Below, piece by piece: positions 15,688 through 25,783 of a stretch of DNA of 32,649 nucleotides (the first letter of the stretch is position 1; the number at the start of each line of letters is the position of its first letter). Below the pieces are notes generated by a model. The model was not told the origin of the DNA. It searched no databases and saw only the letters and a program-made list of their open reading frames with translations. Source of the stretch: an uncultured bacterium (GTDB taxonomy: Bacteria; Cyanobacteriota; Vampirovibrionia; Gastranaerophilales; Gastranaerophilaceae). The translations under genes were made by a program, and so were the position numbers. The stretch lies in assembly GCA_902783785.1 (NCBI GenBank), contig CACZSH010000036.1, positions 1 to 32,649 of the forward strand, read 5' to 3'.

Positions 15688-15996
15688 ATGGAACAAGAAA
15701 AAAGCTTTAAACGCTGGTATGACAGAGATGAAACAGTTAGTTACATGGTAAAATTAATGGAACAATGTGACGATAAGCTTCAAGTTGAATGTGCAAAAAT
15801 TATTATCGAAAAAGCAAAAGAATATGGTGTTAAAATTACTGATAATGAGCTTGAAGAAACTGTAAAAAGTTTTTTTAGACGTTGGTATGATAAAAATAAA
15901 GTTGTTCAGGAAGCTTTTGAATATCTTCGCCAATCATCATTTGATGTTCAAAAAGGTATTGCTTTTACAATTATTGAAAAAATACAAGATTTATAA
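15688..15996 (+). CDS. RWYD-repeat small protein, copy 1, unknown function
   Basis: 102 residues from the ATG at 15688, which has GAAGG 5 nt upstream; the in-frame TTG at 15673 precedes that site and is not the start. The protein is two copies of a roughly 50-residue unit, each opening with RWYD: KRWYDRDETVSYMVKLME at 8-25 and RRWYDKNKVVQEAFEYLR at about 64-81. Each is followed by a helix ending in ...QxxxAxxIIEK. It is all-helical and soluble, with no catalytic signature. A close homologue lies 75 bp downstream. A 12-bp palindrome TTTGTTAACAAA (15632-15643) lies in its upstream region. Role unknown. Confidence 0.75.
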   Translation: MEQEKSFKRWYDRDETVSYMVKLMEQCDDKLQVECAKIIIEKAKEYGVKITDNELEETVKSFFRRWYDKNKVVQEAFEYLRQSSFDVQKGIAFTIIEKIQDL

Positions 15997-16070
15997 TTTT
16001 TATAAATATCAATGGCATTTATTTTTAATTTAGAATAGAATAAATATATTACATTATTCAAAGGAACGAA

Positions 16071-16373
16071 ATGGAACAACAAAAACGTTGGTATGATATA
16101 GACCCTACTGTTAGCTTAGCAGTAAATTTAATTAGAAATTCCGCAGAAGATGTTCAGTTAAAATGTGCTGATTATATAATTACAAAAGCAAAAGCTTTTG
16201 GTATAAAAAATGAAGAAAATATTTTAACAGAAGCTTTTACGTATATTTTACGTCGTTGGTATGATAAAGATAAAAAAATAGCAGAAGCTTTTGAATATTT
16301 GCGTTCTGCTCCTTTGGATTTTCAAAAAGAAATATCTCTTGAAATAGTTAACTTTTTACAATATTCAGGCTAA
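16071..16373 (+). CDS. RWYD-repeat small protein, copy 2, unknown function
   Basis: 100 residues, a clear paralogue of the gene just upstream. It has the same two internal units (KRWYDIDPTVSLAVNLIR at 5-22; RRWYDKDKKIAEAFEYLR at about 61-78) and the shared QLKCADYIITKAKAFGI block. A good Shine-Dalgarno (AAAGGAA) precedes the ATG. It ends directly at the convergent transferase gene (stops abut at 16373/16374). The pair arose by internal duplication followed by gene duplication. Small helical repeat proteins of this kind usually bind a partner, but no partner can be named. Confidence 0.75.
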   Translation: MEQQKRWYDIDPTVSLAVNLIRNSAEDVQLKCADYIITKAKAFGIKNEENILTEAFTYILRRWYDKDKKIAEAFEYLRSAPLDFQKEISLEIVNFLQYSG

Positions 16374-17420
16374 TTAATCACTTTTTTTGTTGTTATATAT
16401 ATTAATCAAACTTAAAGCAAACATTATTAAAACAAGTGCAAAAATATAAATAAGGTAATGTTTTATTGAGCCTACTGAATATGACGCAATGGCACCGCCT
16501 ACAATAGCAACTGATGTAAGTATTGCAACAGTATTTTTTTGTGAAAAACCAGCTTTTAAAAGTTTGTGATGAATATGTTCCGCATCTGCAACAAAAGGTG
16601 ATTTACCCTTTAAAATTCTTCTTAAGCTTGAAAAAGTTATATCCATAATTGGAACAACCAAAATAACAAAAGGCAATAAAATTGCCAAAGTTGCTGTTTT
16701 CATAACTCCAGCTATAGATAAAGTTGCAAGTAAAAATCCTGAAAATAAAGCTCCTCCATCACCCATAAATATTTTTGCAGGATTGTAATTGTATGTCAAA
16801 AATGCCAAAGTTGAACCTGCTAAAATAAAAGCAATTAAAGCGCTAATAGGATTTGCAGGAATCATAGAAACTGCTATTATACCTAATGTGATTGAATTTA
16901 CGGAAATAACGGAACCTGCTAAACCATCAACTCCATCAATGAAGTTAATTGCATTACTTATGCCTACAATCCACAATATTGTTATCGGATAAGATAAAAG
17001 TCCAAGTTCAAATACACCGCCGAACGGATTAAAAATTACATCAATTTTAACACCTAATAGATATACTAATGTTGCAATTGCAATCTGTATAAACAGTTTA
17101 AACTTAGCATTTAAATTATAAATATCATCAATTAATCCTAAAAGGAACATTAAAGAACCACCTAAAAGAATTCCTGATAATAAACTTCCGTAAGGATAAT
17201 AGCTTAAAAATACTAACAATAAAAAAGTAAGCATGGTGCTGGACCAAATAGCAACACCACCCAATCTCGATACAGGAATTTTATGTATTTTTCTTTCATT
17301 TGGAACATCAACTAAGCCTTCTTTTTTTGAAAAAGCTATAACAGAAGGCACAATAAATACCCCTAATATATATGAAATGACTGCACCTATTATTTGGGCT
17401 TGTGATAATTTTATTAAAAT
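16374..17420 (-). CDS. TagO/WecA-type polyprenyl-phosphate sugar-1-phosphate transferase, probable AUU start
   Basis: A polytopic membrane enzyme that loads GlcNAc-1-P (or a related sugar phosphate) onto undecaprenyl phosphate to begin a cell-wall polymer, O-antigen or capsule. The family motifs are GLIDD, NFIDGVDGLAG, FMGDGGALFSG and HIHHK. The usual start call, GTG at 17351, removes the first membrane helix. The frame stays open 23 codons further up to ATT at 17420, which has AAGGAG 7 nt before it. This restores an N terminus with a helix (IIGAVISYILGVFIVPSVIA) before VDVPNERKIH, as in the family. There is no ATG, GTG or TTG in that extension. Length is then 348 residues. It is the second gene after glyA. 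Confidence 0.85.
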   Translation of the reverse strand: MLIKLSQAQIIGAVISYILGVFIVPSVIAFSKKEGLVDVPNERKIHKIPVSRLGGVAIWSSTMLTFLLLVFLSYYPYGSLLSGILLGGSLMFLLGLIDDIYNLNAKFKLFIQIAIATLVYLLGVKIDVIFNPFGGVFELGLLSYPITILWIVGISNAINFIDGVDGLAGSVISVNSITLGIIAVSMIPANPISALIAFILAGSTLAFLTYNYNPAKIFMGDGGALFSGFLLATLSIAGVMKTATLAILLPFVILVVPIMDITFSSLRRILKGKSPFVADAEHIHHKLLKAGFSQKNTVAILTSVAIVGGAIASYSVGSIKHYLIYIFALVLIMFALSLINIYNNKKSD

Positions 17421-17433
17421 AGTACTTCTCCTT
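17418..17433 (-). promoter_or_regulatory. Ribosome binding site that decides an AUU start
   Basis: On the minus strand AAGGAG (17433-17428) is followed by 7 nt and then ATT (17420-17418). A weaker AGGGG lies before the GTG at 17351. The better site and the restored membrane helix favour ATT. Confidence 0.6.
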
Positions 17434-17434
17434 A

Positions 17435-18673
17435 TTATTTGTATAATGGATATTTAGAAAGTAATTTTAAAGAGCGTTCTTTTAAATTCTTTAATCCTAT
17501 TTCATTATCTGACGAATATATTGCAGATGCAATAATTTTTGCAACTTCTCTCATATCGTCTTCTTTAAAACCTCTTGTTGTAACAGCAGGTGTGCCTAAT
17601 CTTATACCGCTTGTAACAAACGGACTTTGAGGATCATTTGGAACTGTATTTTTATTAGCTGTAATACCTACTTTTTCCAAAACATTAGCCATATCTTTGC
17701 CAGTTTTATTTAATCTTCTTAAATCTAATGTCATTAAGTGGTTTTCTGTTCCACCACCAACAATATCCATTGCTTCATCCATAAGAGTATTTGCAAGCAT
17801 TTTCGCATTTTTAACAATTTGTTCGGCATAATCTTTGAATTCAGGTTTAGAAGCTTCTAATAAAGCAACAGCTTTACCTGCAATAATATGTTCTAAAGGT
17901 CCGCCTTGAATACCAGGGAATACTGCTTTGTCTATTCCTAAAGCGTGTTCTTCTTTACACATAATAATACCGCCTCTTGGACCTCTCAAAGTTTTGTGAG
18001 TTGTAGTTGTTACAAAATCTGCATAAGGTGCCGGAGATGGATGAACACCGCCTGCAATTAATCCTGCAATATGAGCAATATCAACCATTAAATAAGCGCC
18101 GACTTCATCTGCAATTTCTTTAAATCTTTTGAAATCTATTATTTTAGAATAGTTGCTTGCACCTGCAATAATCATTTTCGGTTTATGTTCTTTTGCAAGT
18201 TTTTCTACATTATCATAATCTATTTCACCATTTTCATTAATACCGTAACTTACTATGTTAAAATATAATCCTGAAAAATTAACAGGAGAACCATGTGATA
18301 GGTGTCCGCCGTTAGATAAATCCATTCCTAAAACTGTATCACCTAATTTTAGAGCATACATAAATACAGCCATATTAGCTTGTGCACCGCTGTGTGGTTG
18401 AACATTTGCGTGGTCCATGTTGAATAATTTACATGCTCTTTTTTGTGCTAATTCTTCTATTTTATCTATTTCTTCACAACCGTTATAAAATCTTTTATGA
18501 GGTTTTCCTTCTGCATATTTGTTTGTTAATACGCTTCCGCATGCTTCCATTACAGCTTTTGATGTTATATTTTCACTCGCAATAAGTTCTATTGTATCTT
18601 GTTGGCGTTTTAATTCACCTTCAATAAAACCTGCTACATCAGGATCAACTGCTCTTATAATTTCAATATCCAT
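17435..18673 (-). CDS. glyA: Serine hydroxymethyltransferase
   Basis: 412 residues from the ATG at 18673; an in-frame ATG two codons upstream (18679) directly touches the Shine-Dalgarno AGGAG and is less likely. The PLP enzyme interconverts serine and glycine and charges tetrahydrofolate with a one-carbon unit. PLP-lysine is K227 in [15 protein letters not shown]; other family blocks are [34 protein letters not shown] and [12 protein letters not shown]. Length is normal. It feeds the folate one-carbon pool used by metH and the formyltransferase in this window. The downstream transferase begins 15 bp after its stop. Confidence 0.97.
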   Translation of the reverse strand: MDIEIIRAVDPDVAGFIEGELKRQQDTIELIASENITSKAVMEACGSVLTNKYAEGKPHKRFYNGCEEIDKIEELAQKRACKLFNMDHANVQPHSGAQANMAVFMYALKLGDTVLGMDLSNGGHLSHGSPVNFSGLYFNIVSYGINENGEIDYDNVEKLAKEHKPKMIIAGASNYSKIIDFKRFKEIADEVGAYLMVDIAHIAGLIAGGVHPSPAPYADFVTTTTHKTLRGPRGGIIMCKEEHALGIDKAVFPGIQGGPLEHIIAGKAVALLEASKPEFKDYAEQIVKNAKMLANTLMDEAMDIVGGGTENHLMTLDLRRLNKTGKDMANVLEKVGITANKNTVPNDPQSPFVTSGIRLGTPAVTTRGFKEDDMREVAKIIASAIYSSDNEIGLKNLKERSLKLLSKYPLYK

Positions 18674-20317
<1,644 letters not shown>

Positions 20318-20342
20318 AAAAACACTTAATAAATCCACAAAT

Positions 20343-20371
20343 AATAGGGCGAAAAATTTCGCCCTATTTCT
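20343..20371. terminator. Hairpin terminator between gdhA and the convergent gene
   Basis: AATAGGGCGAA (20343-20353) pairs with TTCGCCCTATT (20358-20368) around a short A/T loop. A T-rich tail (TCTTTATC) follows on the plus strand, and TATTTGTGG follows on the minus strand, so it may serve both genes. Confidence 0.8.
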
Positions 20372-20386
20372 TTATCTAAATAAAAC

Positions 20387-21583
20387 TTATGCAACCATAG
20401 AAAATCTGCCTGATATAGTTTCTGGAGTTTTTCTATAGTTTTTATCAGAACCATGTTTAAATCCATATTTAATCAAAGCTTCATTAACTTCTTGCTTAGA
20501 TACTTTTAATTTAGAAGTATCAAGTTTAATCATACCATTAGATTCTTTTTCAAGAGTTTTTGCAACAACAACAGGATAAGCTCTAAAACCTTTCATAGCT
20601 TGTTTGTTATTAATTTTTTCAATAACACCATCCATATATTGTTGCATATAACCTTTAACTTCAGGATGCTTTTCAATCCATTGAGGAAGTGGCATGTTTC
20701 CTCTTAAAGAGTTAGCAGCTTTTGAGGCATAAATATAATTTGATATATTGTTAGCACCAGGTTCAGAACCATCTTTAGGATGTCTGCATCTAATATGCTC
20801 AATAGAACCTACAGAAGAAGCAACAAGAGCTTGTCCAATTTGCCAAGATTCTTTTTCTTTTTTAGTATTAGGATCTTTTTGAGTAAATTTAACAATAAAA
20901 GAACTTACTGTATCATGAGCACGAGGAAGTTCTTCTGCCATATCTTTTAATTGTTGAGCTTTATCTTGTTCTTTCATTGTAGAAGTAATGCCTTCTAATT
21001 TTTCCATAAATCTTCTTCTGCGGAAAATGTAGTTAGCATCTTGTTTATCAATGATACCTTTAGATTCATATAAAAGATTAAATACTTTATCAGAATCTTT
21101 TTCGTCATTAATTTTAACTTCACTCATTTTATTAAGCACGTTAACTTCGTGATTTTTAATATTTTCTAAATGTTCAGGGCGAACAAGATCCAAAACTTGT
21201 CGAAGATCCTTTTTAGGATTTTTTTTGCTCAATCTTTCAATAATCCCAAAAACTTGTTTTTCAACTGGTTGCATTCTATCTTCAAAAGGTTTTAACAAAG
21301 CAACAGATTCTTGTGCAGTACCTGATAGTGTTTTTTTATTTAAATGAGAAACTTCTTTACCGTTAATAATCGGAACACCTGTATAAGGACAAGGGACTCC
21401 GCCTAATTCACGAATAGCTCTACCCTCTTTAGTGTCATCAACGGAAGTAAACGAAATATTAGCAGTTGAACGAACAAAAACATCTGACTGCAAACCTGTA
21501 CTTTTAATAGGATTAGATACCGTTTTTGCCGAATAATCAGGAACTATAAATTTGTTCTGTAACACACTAATAGGATTGAGCAT
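20387..21583 (-). CDS. Unknown protein with HNH-like residues and a DVF-type leader
   Basis: 398 residues. The first 50 residues are a low-complexity leader with DVFVRS at 34-39 and no hydrophobic signal. Then come GGVPCPYTGVPII (61-73, with a single CPxxG), a helical middle (95-225), and a block at 260-300: SIEHIR, NNISNYIYASKAANSLRGN, MPLPQW. The order E-H (262-263), N (279/282), N291 and RGN resembles the beta-beta-alpha-metal core of HNH nucleases, where EHI...NxxNxxxxCxxCNxxRGN is typical. The zinc cysteines of that type are mostly missing here (CPYTG in place of CPYCG). It could be a degenerate or metal-independent relative, or simply a look-alike. Confidence 0.6.
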   Translation of the reverse strand: MLNPISVLQNKFIVPDYSAKTVSNPIKSTGLQSDVFVRSTANISFTSVDDTKEGRAIRELGGVPCPYTGVPIINGKEVSHLNKKTLSGTAQESVALLKPFEDRMQPVEKQVFGIIERLSKKNPKKDLRQVLDLVRPEHLENIKNHEVNVLNKMSEVKINDEKDSDKVFNLLYESKGIIDKQDANYIFRRRRFMEKLEGITSTMKEQDKAQQLKDMAEELPRAHDTVSSFIVKFTQKDPNTKKEKESWQIGQALVASSVGSIEHIRCRHPKDGSEPGANNISNYIYASKAANSLRGNMPLPQWIEKHPEVKGYMQQYMDGVIEKINNKQAMKGFRAYPVVVAKTLEKESNGMIKLDTSKLKVSKQEVNEALIKYGFKHGSDKNYRKTPETISGRFSMVA

Positions 21584-21663
21584 ACTGTATATAGTATCCT
21601 CAATCCTAAAAATTGCTATTTCATGGTATAAATATTTACATTAGTTAACTTTTATTTTTAAAC

Positions 21664-23646
21664 TTAAGAAGGTATTAATGTCTTACCGTCATCAGAAAGC
21701 TTATAAGTTTTGCCATCATTACCTTTTACAATTACAGTACCATCATAATTACTTTGAGCTGTATAACTAATACCATCTATGTACAGATTTTGTCTGGTTC
21801 CAACTTGGTTTTTAACACCATTTATAGCATCTTTGGCACTATTATCTAATGCTGAAACAGATATATTTGTACTAGTAGTTGTAGACCCACCAGGAATAGT
21901 TATCTCAGAAACTGCAGTAGAACCTTTATCAGCCTTCGGTTGAGTTGCCAAAACATCAGGTTGCAAACTAGTTTTTTGTTGAGGTTGTTTTTTCGCCTGT
22001 TTAACTAAAGCCTTTAGCTCATCAGCATTATTGTAATCATCAACTGAAATACCATACTTAGTTATTTCTGCGGAATATTTTTGTTCGGCTTTGTTTAATT
22101 TTTTAGCTGCTTTCTCTTCTGCTTGTGCAGCCTTTACTGCTGCTTTAACAGCTTTATATGCCTCATCACCGGTCATTCCTTTTGTAACAATTTTATCAAT
22201 ATCTATATCATAATTTTCTGCTTTATCAAGTAATTTAGAATAACCAAAATGAATAGTGTCTTCACCCTTTCTCATAGCTTCATTTAATTGATCAGCAGTT
22301 AAAGTTCTTGAAGGATCTTTCAATGATGTAAAAGTACCATCACCATTGTCTTTATATCCCCAATCGGCATCTGTTTTCTTATCATTATACGGAATACCTC
22401 TGGCTTTTACTACATCAGATTTTTTACCTGCTTCTTCATCAGGTTTTGTTTCCGATGTATTAAGTTTTATTTTAGATAGATCATCTTTACCTATTTCAGG
22501 AGGTGTAGAAATAGATACCGGACCAGACATTGCTGCAGCAAGTGCTACATTCTTTTTAGGATTTAACAAATTATCTATTTCAGCACCAAAGTCATTACTT
22601 GTATCTAAGTCAAAGCCCATTTCTTCACTAGCTTTACCATAATTTAGAGTAGTACCTTCTGCCAATTTATTATGGTTTAATTTTCTATTATTATCCTCAT
22701 CGTCTTTTGTTACATGGCTAAATATGTTGCCTACATTTGCAGTTTTTTCACCTTTTAAACCTTTTACAGATTTCTCTAAAGAGTCCAAATCAGTAGCTTC
22801 TAGCTCTTTGTGAGTTTCTTTATCTATTAATGTATATGTTGTTTTGCCATCTTTATCTGTTTCGGTTTTTAGATCGTATTTACTTAAATCAATCTTACTA
22901 ACATCAAGATTTTTTATACTGTTTTTATTTGCCAAATCTCTAAGGTTCTTAGTTACACAATCGTTGCCGCCACCATCAATAGTTTCATCACCTTTGTTTC
23001 GTAGTGTTACTTCTAGTTCAGCCTGTTTCATTTCTTCGGTTAATTTTTGATATTCTGTATAATTGAAATCATACTCTTCTCCAAGAGCTTTTAGTTTACC
23101 CTCAGTTTCTTGTGCAGCATTCATTAATGTCTTTAAGTCATTATCAGATATCTTTTTTTGTTCTCCATTGCCTTGAATATCTTCTTTTAACTTTAAAAAC
23201 TTAGCATATTCTAACTTGTTTTCTTCATATTGCTTTAATTCTTTTTCATAAGCTGGAAGTTTGTTATTTTTATAATCCTCATATTTAGTTTGTTGTTCAT
23301 CCCATTTTTTTTGAGCATTTTTTTGTACAAGTTTCACCTCAGGAGCCACAGATTCAGAATCTGTAACAGTAGGTCTTTCACCTGAAGGAGGCGCAACCTT
23401 ATCAGGTTCCTTAGGAGCCGTCGGCTCACTTTGTACTTTCATATTAGATAATATCATTATTTTTTGAGCAGTGTCTTTATCAAGAGCTTGCGAATTGCCT
23501 TCCGCATCTGCTATTTTTACTTTATTCTCTTCAGCAATTTTATTTATAGATTGAATCTGCATCTGTGCTGAGGTAAACGCAGCTTTTCGTTCCGCCAATT
23601 TTTGATTTAAAGTCGCTAATTTTGGTGTTGTCGACACATTTGTCAT
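21664..23646 (-). CDS. Large coiled-coil protein of unknown function
   Basis: 660 residues from the ATG at 23646, which has AAGGAAGGA 5 nt before it; the in-frame ATG at 23664 lies upstream of that site. There is no signal peptide. Residues 5-60 and 110-215 are long charged helices, predicted coiled coils, interrupted by a Pro-rich stretch (about 75-95). Residues 220-330 and 340-480 are mixed Asp/Lys-rich segments with Gly turns (KDNGDGTFTSL). An Ala/Lys-rich helix lies at about 500-570, followed by a Ser/Thr linker. The C-terminal 50 residues form a beta-like module (YDGTVIVKGNDGKTYKLSDDG). The layout suggests a structural or surface-exported protein. No family is recognised. Confidence 0.7.
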   Translation of the reverse strand: MTNVSTTPKLATLNQKLAERKAAFTSAQMQIQSINKIAEENKVKIADAEGNSQALDKDTAQKIMILSNMKVQSEPTAPKEPDKVAPPSGERPTVTDSESVAPEVKLVQKNAQKKWDEQQTKYEDYKNNKLPAYEKELKQYEENKLEYAKFLKLKEDIQGNGEQKKISDNDLKTLMNAAQETEGKLKALGEEYDFNYTEYQKLTEEMKQAELEVTLRNKGDETIDGGGNDCVTKNLRDLANKNSIKNLDVSKIDLSKYDLKTETDKDGKTTYTLIDKETHKELEATDLDSLEKSVKGLKGEKTANVGNIFSHVTKDDEDNNRKLNHNKLAEGTTLNYGKASEEMGFDLDTSNDFGAEIDNLLNPKKNVALAAAMSGPVSISTPPEIGKDDLSKIKLNTSETKPDEEAGKKSDVVKARGIPYNDKKTDADWGYKDNGDGTFTSLKDPSRTLTADQLNEAMRKGEDTIHFGYSKLLDKAENYDIDIDKIVTKGMTGDEAYKAVKAAVKAAQAEEKAAKKLNKAEQKYSAEITKYGISVDDYNNADELKALVKQAKKQPQQKTSLQPDVLATQPKADKGSTAVSEITIPGGSTTTSTNISVSALDNSAKDAINGVKNQVGTRQNLYIDGISYTAQSNYDGTVIVKGNDGKTYKLSDDGKTLIPS

Positions 23647-23849
23647 ATTAATCCTTCCTTTCATGAAAACATACTATTACCCTATATTGTTTTTGTCGGC
23701 ATAATTATTTGGAACTTTAGGATCAAAAATAGCCCTAAACATGCTAAAATAGCCATGTCCACGATTATTGTTGATTTTCAAAAATTAAGATTCGTTTTTA
23801 CAAAAGTTTACATATTAATTTTAAACATTCATTTTCTACAAAAAATTTA

Positions 23850-23858
23850 TGATAAAAT
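23850..23858 (+). promoter_or_regulatory. Extended -10 promoter of the EF-hand gene
   Basis: TGATAAAAT is identical to the box before the lytic transglycosylase gene. It lies 26 nt before the ATG, and a Shine-Dalgarno AAAGGAG lies between. There is no strong -35 box. Confidence 0.5.
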
Positions 23859-23884
23859 AAACAATATAGAAAAAGGAGTTATTC

Positions 23885-24232
23885 ATGTCAGGAATCAGAT
23901 GGTCTTCACTTATACCAAAAAAACTAAAAAATGCTAATACAGGTGAACAATATAAAGCTTTTGATAAAGATAAGGATGAAAAAATTTCTAAAGAAGAATT
24001 TATCGGAGCTTTACCCAAATTAGTAAAAACATTTGTTGGCAGTAAAAAGTTAGACAAAGTTATATCTTTGTTTGATAATGACGGCGACAATAAAATGAGT
24101 AAAGAAGAAATAGACAAATATTTGACTGAAAATTACGGAATCTCTTTTTCTGATGCTTCAAAAATGACAACCGGCGAACTTGTTGACTACATTCAAGATA
24201 GTGAAGATAAAAAAAAGAAAGATAAGAAATAA
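23885..24232 (+). CDS. EF-hand calcium-binding protein
   Basis: 115 residues with two canonical 12-residue EF-hand loops: DKDKDEKISKEE at 27-38 and DNDGDNKMSKEE at 64-75. Both have Asp at positions 1, 3 and 5 and Glu at 12, so calcium binding is likely. The C terminus is Lys/Asp-rich (EDKKKKDKK). There is no signal peptide, so it is either cytosolic or exported by another route. The Shine-Dalgarno AAAGGAG lies 6 nt from the ATG. Single-gene unit ending at a strong terminator. Possible roles are calcium buffering or sensing; no partner is evident. Confidence 0.85.
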   Translation: MSGIRWSSLIPKKLKNANTGEQYKAFDKDKDEKISKEEFIGALPKLVKTFVGSKKLDKVISLFDNDGDNKMSKEEIDKYLTENYGISFSDASKMTTGELVDYIQDSEDKKKKDKK

Positions 24233-24246
24233 CTACAAATTTAAAT

Positions 24247-24281
24247 AAAAAATACCCTCTATAAAAGCAGGGTATTTTTTT
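24247..24281 (+). terminator. Intrinsic terminator of the EF-hand gene
   Basis: AAAAAATACCCT pairs with AGGGTATTTTTTT around a 10-nt loop. The core stem is 7 bp with a long A/T extension and a 7-T tail. Confidence 0.9.
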
Positions 24282-24326
24282 GAGATATTAATCTAATTTA
24301 GTATTTCTAAAAATATACTATGTCAT

Positions 24327-24355
24327 TTAACACAATCTTCTTATCATGTTATATT
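24327..24355 (+). promoter_or_regulatory. Promoter of mscL
   Basis: TTAACA (24327-24332), 17 bp, then TATATT (24350-24355), with a TG one base before the -10. The leader is about 30 nt and carries the Shine-Dalgarno AAAGGGA. Confidence 0.6.
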
Positions 24356-24390
24356 AATATCTAGATATACAAATATAGAAAGGGAAATTT

Positions 24391-24873
24391 ATGTGTAATT
24401 TTTTAAAAAAGAATTTAGAAGAATTTAAAAACTTCGCAATGAGAGGTAACGTTATGGATGTGGCAATAGGTGTCATTATCGGTGCCGCTTTTGGTAAAAT
24501 AGTTAACTCTATGGTAGATGATATTATTATGCCTCCTCTGGGCTGGATTTTAGGCAAAGTAGATTTTACTAACCTCTACTTAACACTCCCTAACGCGGAC
24601 GGACAATTTGAACACTTTGCTTCACTTGAAGCCGCTAAAGCAGCAGGTGCCGTAACTATTAACTACGGCTTATTTATCAATACTCTTATAAGCTTTTTAA
24701 TCGTTGCTTTCGCTGTATTTATCCTCGTTAAAGTTATTAACAAAATTCAAGATGTAGCTAAAAGACCTTGTGAACCAACTGAAGAAGTTTGCACAACAAA
24801 ACAATGCCCAAGATGTTTTTCTACAATTGATATCAAAGCTACAAAATGTCCTCACTGCACAGCTGATATATAA
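24391..24873 (+). CDS. mscL: Large-conductance mechanosensitive channel with C-terminal zinc ribbon
   Basis: 160 residues. MscL forms a pentameric pore that opens under membrane tension and protects against osmotic downshock. The N-terminal helix and pore helix are typical ([27 protein letters not shown], about 12-38; [13 protein letters not shown]). The periplasmic loop is about 55-90, and the second membrane helix is 92-116. Instead of ending in the usual charged helix, the protein continues into a zinc-ribbon-like tail with C139-P-R-C142 and C153-P-H-C156. Ribbon-tailed MscL variants exist in other bacteria. The tail could tune gating or bind a partner. It has its own promoter and Shine-Dalgarno. 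Confidence 0.93.
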   Translation: MCNFLKKNLEEFKNFAMRGNVMDVAIGVIIGAAFGKIVNSMVDDIIMPPLGWILGKVDFTNLYLTLPNADGQFEHFASLEAAKAAGAVTINYGLFINTLISFLIVAFAVFILVKVINKIQDVAKRPCEPTEEVCTTKQCPRCFSTIDIKATKCPHCTADI

Positions 24874-24911
24874 GTGATAATAAAATAAATAAATAAATGC
24901 ACAGCAAACAA

Positions 24912-24940
24912 TTGTAAATTTCATTTAAAAGTGATAAAAT
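24912..24940 (+). promoter_or_regulatory. Promoter of the lytic transglycosylase gene
   Basis: TTGTAA (24912-24917), 17 bp, then TAAAAT (24935-24940) with an extended TGA just before it. The Shine-Dalgarno AAAGGAG follows, 7 nt before the ATG. Confidence 0.7.
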
Positions 24941-24962
24941 AATGAAGTAAAGGAGTTTTATT

Positions 24963-25724
24963 ATGGGTACAAATTCTGTACATAACAACAATATTTTTCA
25001 AAATAATTCAGTAAATAAAAAATCAAAAATGCCTGAAAGCTATATTTTAAGACAAACTGATGATGAACTTATGTCAGAATTAAGCAATAATAAAAAAATA
25101 TTTGAATTACCTTCATATGAGTCAAGTTCTCAATTATTTGGCAAAGTTCAAAATTCTCAACCTAAAAATCCATCTGAAATTTTTGGATTAGAAAAAAAAT
25201 CACAAAATAAAACATCAGCAAAGAATACAGATATCAATACGAAAATAAAAAATCATATTGCAAAAGTCATAAAAGAGGATGAAGATAGAGGTAATTCTAA
25301 ATATACTCCTGAACAAATTTCAAGTCTAATTGTAAAAACTTCAAAAAAATATGATGTTGACCCTTTGATTGTAGCAGCTATTGCAAAACAAGAAACTCAT
25401 TTTACACAAGAATTATCAGGTAAAAATGGTAAAGGTATGATGCAACTTACATCTATATCTCTTAAAGATATGTACCAACGTTCTAAAATTTATGGAAAAG
25501 AACTTAAACCTCTGCTTGATAAATACGGTTCGTTTGATAAGTTACTTATAGCTGTTAAAAGTAACTTGGCTGTTAATATTGAAGTTGGAACTGCTTTATT
25601 TAAAAACAAATTGAAAAATGCCAAAGGGAACCTTACAAAAGCACTTCAAAACTACAATGGATCTTCATTAAAAGTTTCTTACGCAAAAAGTGTTCAAGAT
25701 CATTATAAAGAAATGAAAAAATAA
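24963..25724 (+). CDS. SLT-type lytic transglycosylase without a signal peptide
   Basis: 253 residues. The C-terminal half (about 115-250) is a soluble-lytic-transglycosylase domain that cuts the glycan strands of peptidoglycan. The catalytic Glu is E144 in IAKQETHF, followed by GKGMMQLTS (157-165), the usual GLMQ block, and LQNYNGS near the end. The N-terminal 110 residues are Asn/Ser/Lys-rich and unstructured (NNNIFQNNSVNKKSK), with no Sec or lipoprotein signal. The enzyme would need non-Sec export, or act in cell lysis or during assembly of a wall-spanning machine. A strong promoter and Shine-Dalgarno are present. Confidence 0.85.
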   Translation: MGTNSVHNNNIFQNNSVNKKSKMPESYILRQTDDELMSELSNNKKIFELPSYESSSQLFGKVQNSQPKNPSEIFGLEKKSQNKTSAKNTDINTKIKNHIAKVIKEDEDRGNSKYTPEQISSLIVKTSKKYDVDPLIVAAIAKQETHFTQELSGKNGKGMMQLTSISLKDMYQRSKIYGKELKPLLDKYGSFDKLLIAVKSNLAVNIEVGTALFKNKLKNAKGNLTKALQNYNGSSLKVSYAKSVQDHYKEMKK

Positions 25725-25783
25725 CTTTTAAAATTAAATATTATGCTTTACTAGAATAATTTATAAAAAACTGCGTAATTCAC

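Noticed and set aside
23726-23754. Direct repeat AAAATAGCC twice, 20 bp apart, in the 23665-23884 gap
   Set aside because: Short and AT-rich; only two copies, not a CRISPR or iteron array.
23755-23937. 60-codon plus-strand frame in the gap before the EF-hand gene
   Set aside because: No Shine-Dalgarno, AT-rich hydrophobic composition, and it runs into the EF-hand gene in another frame.
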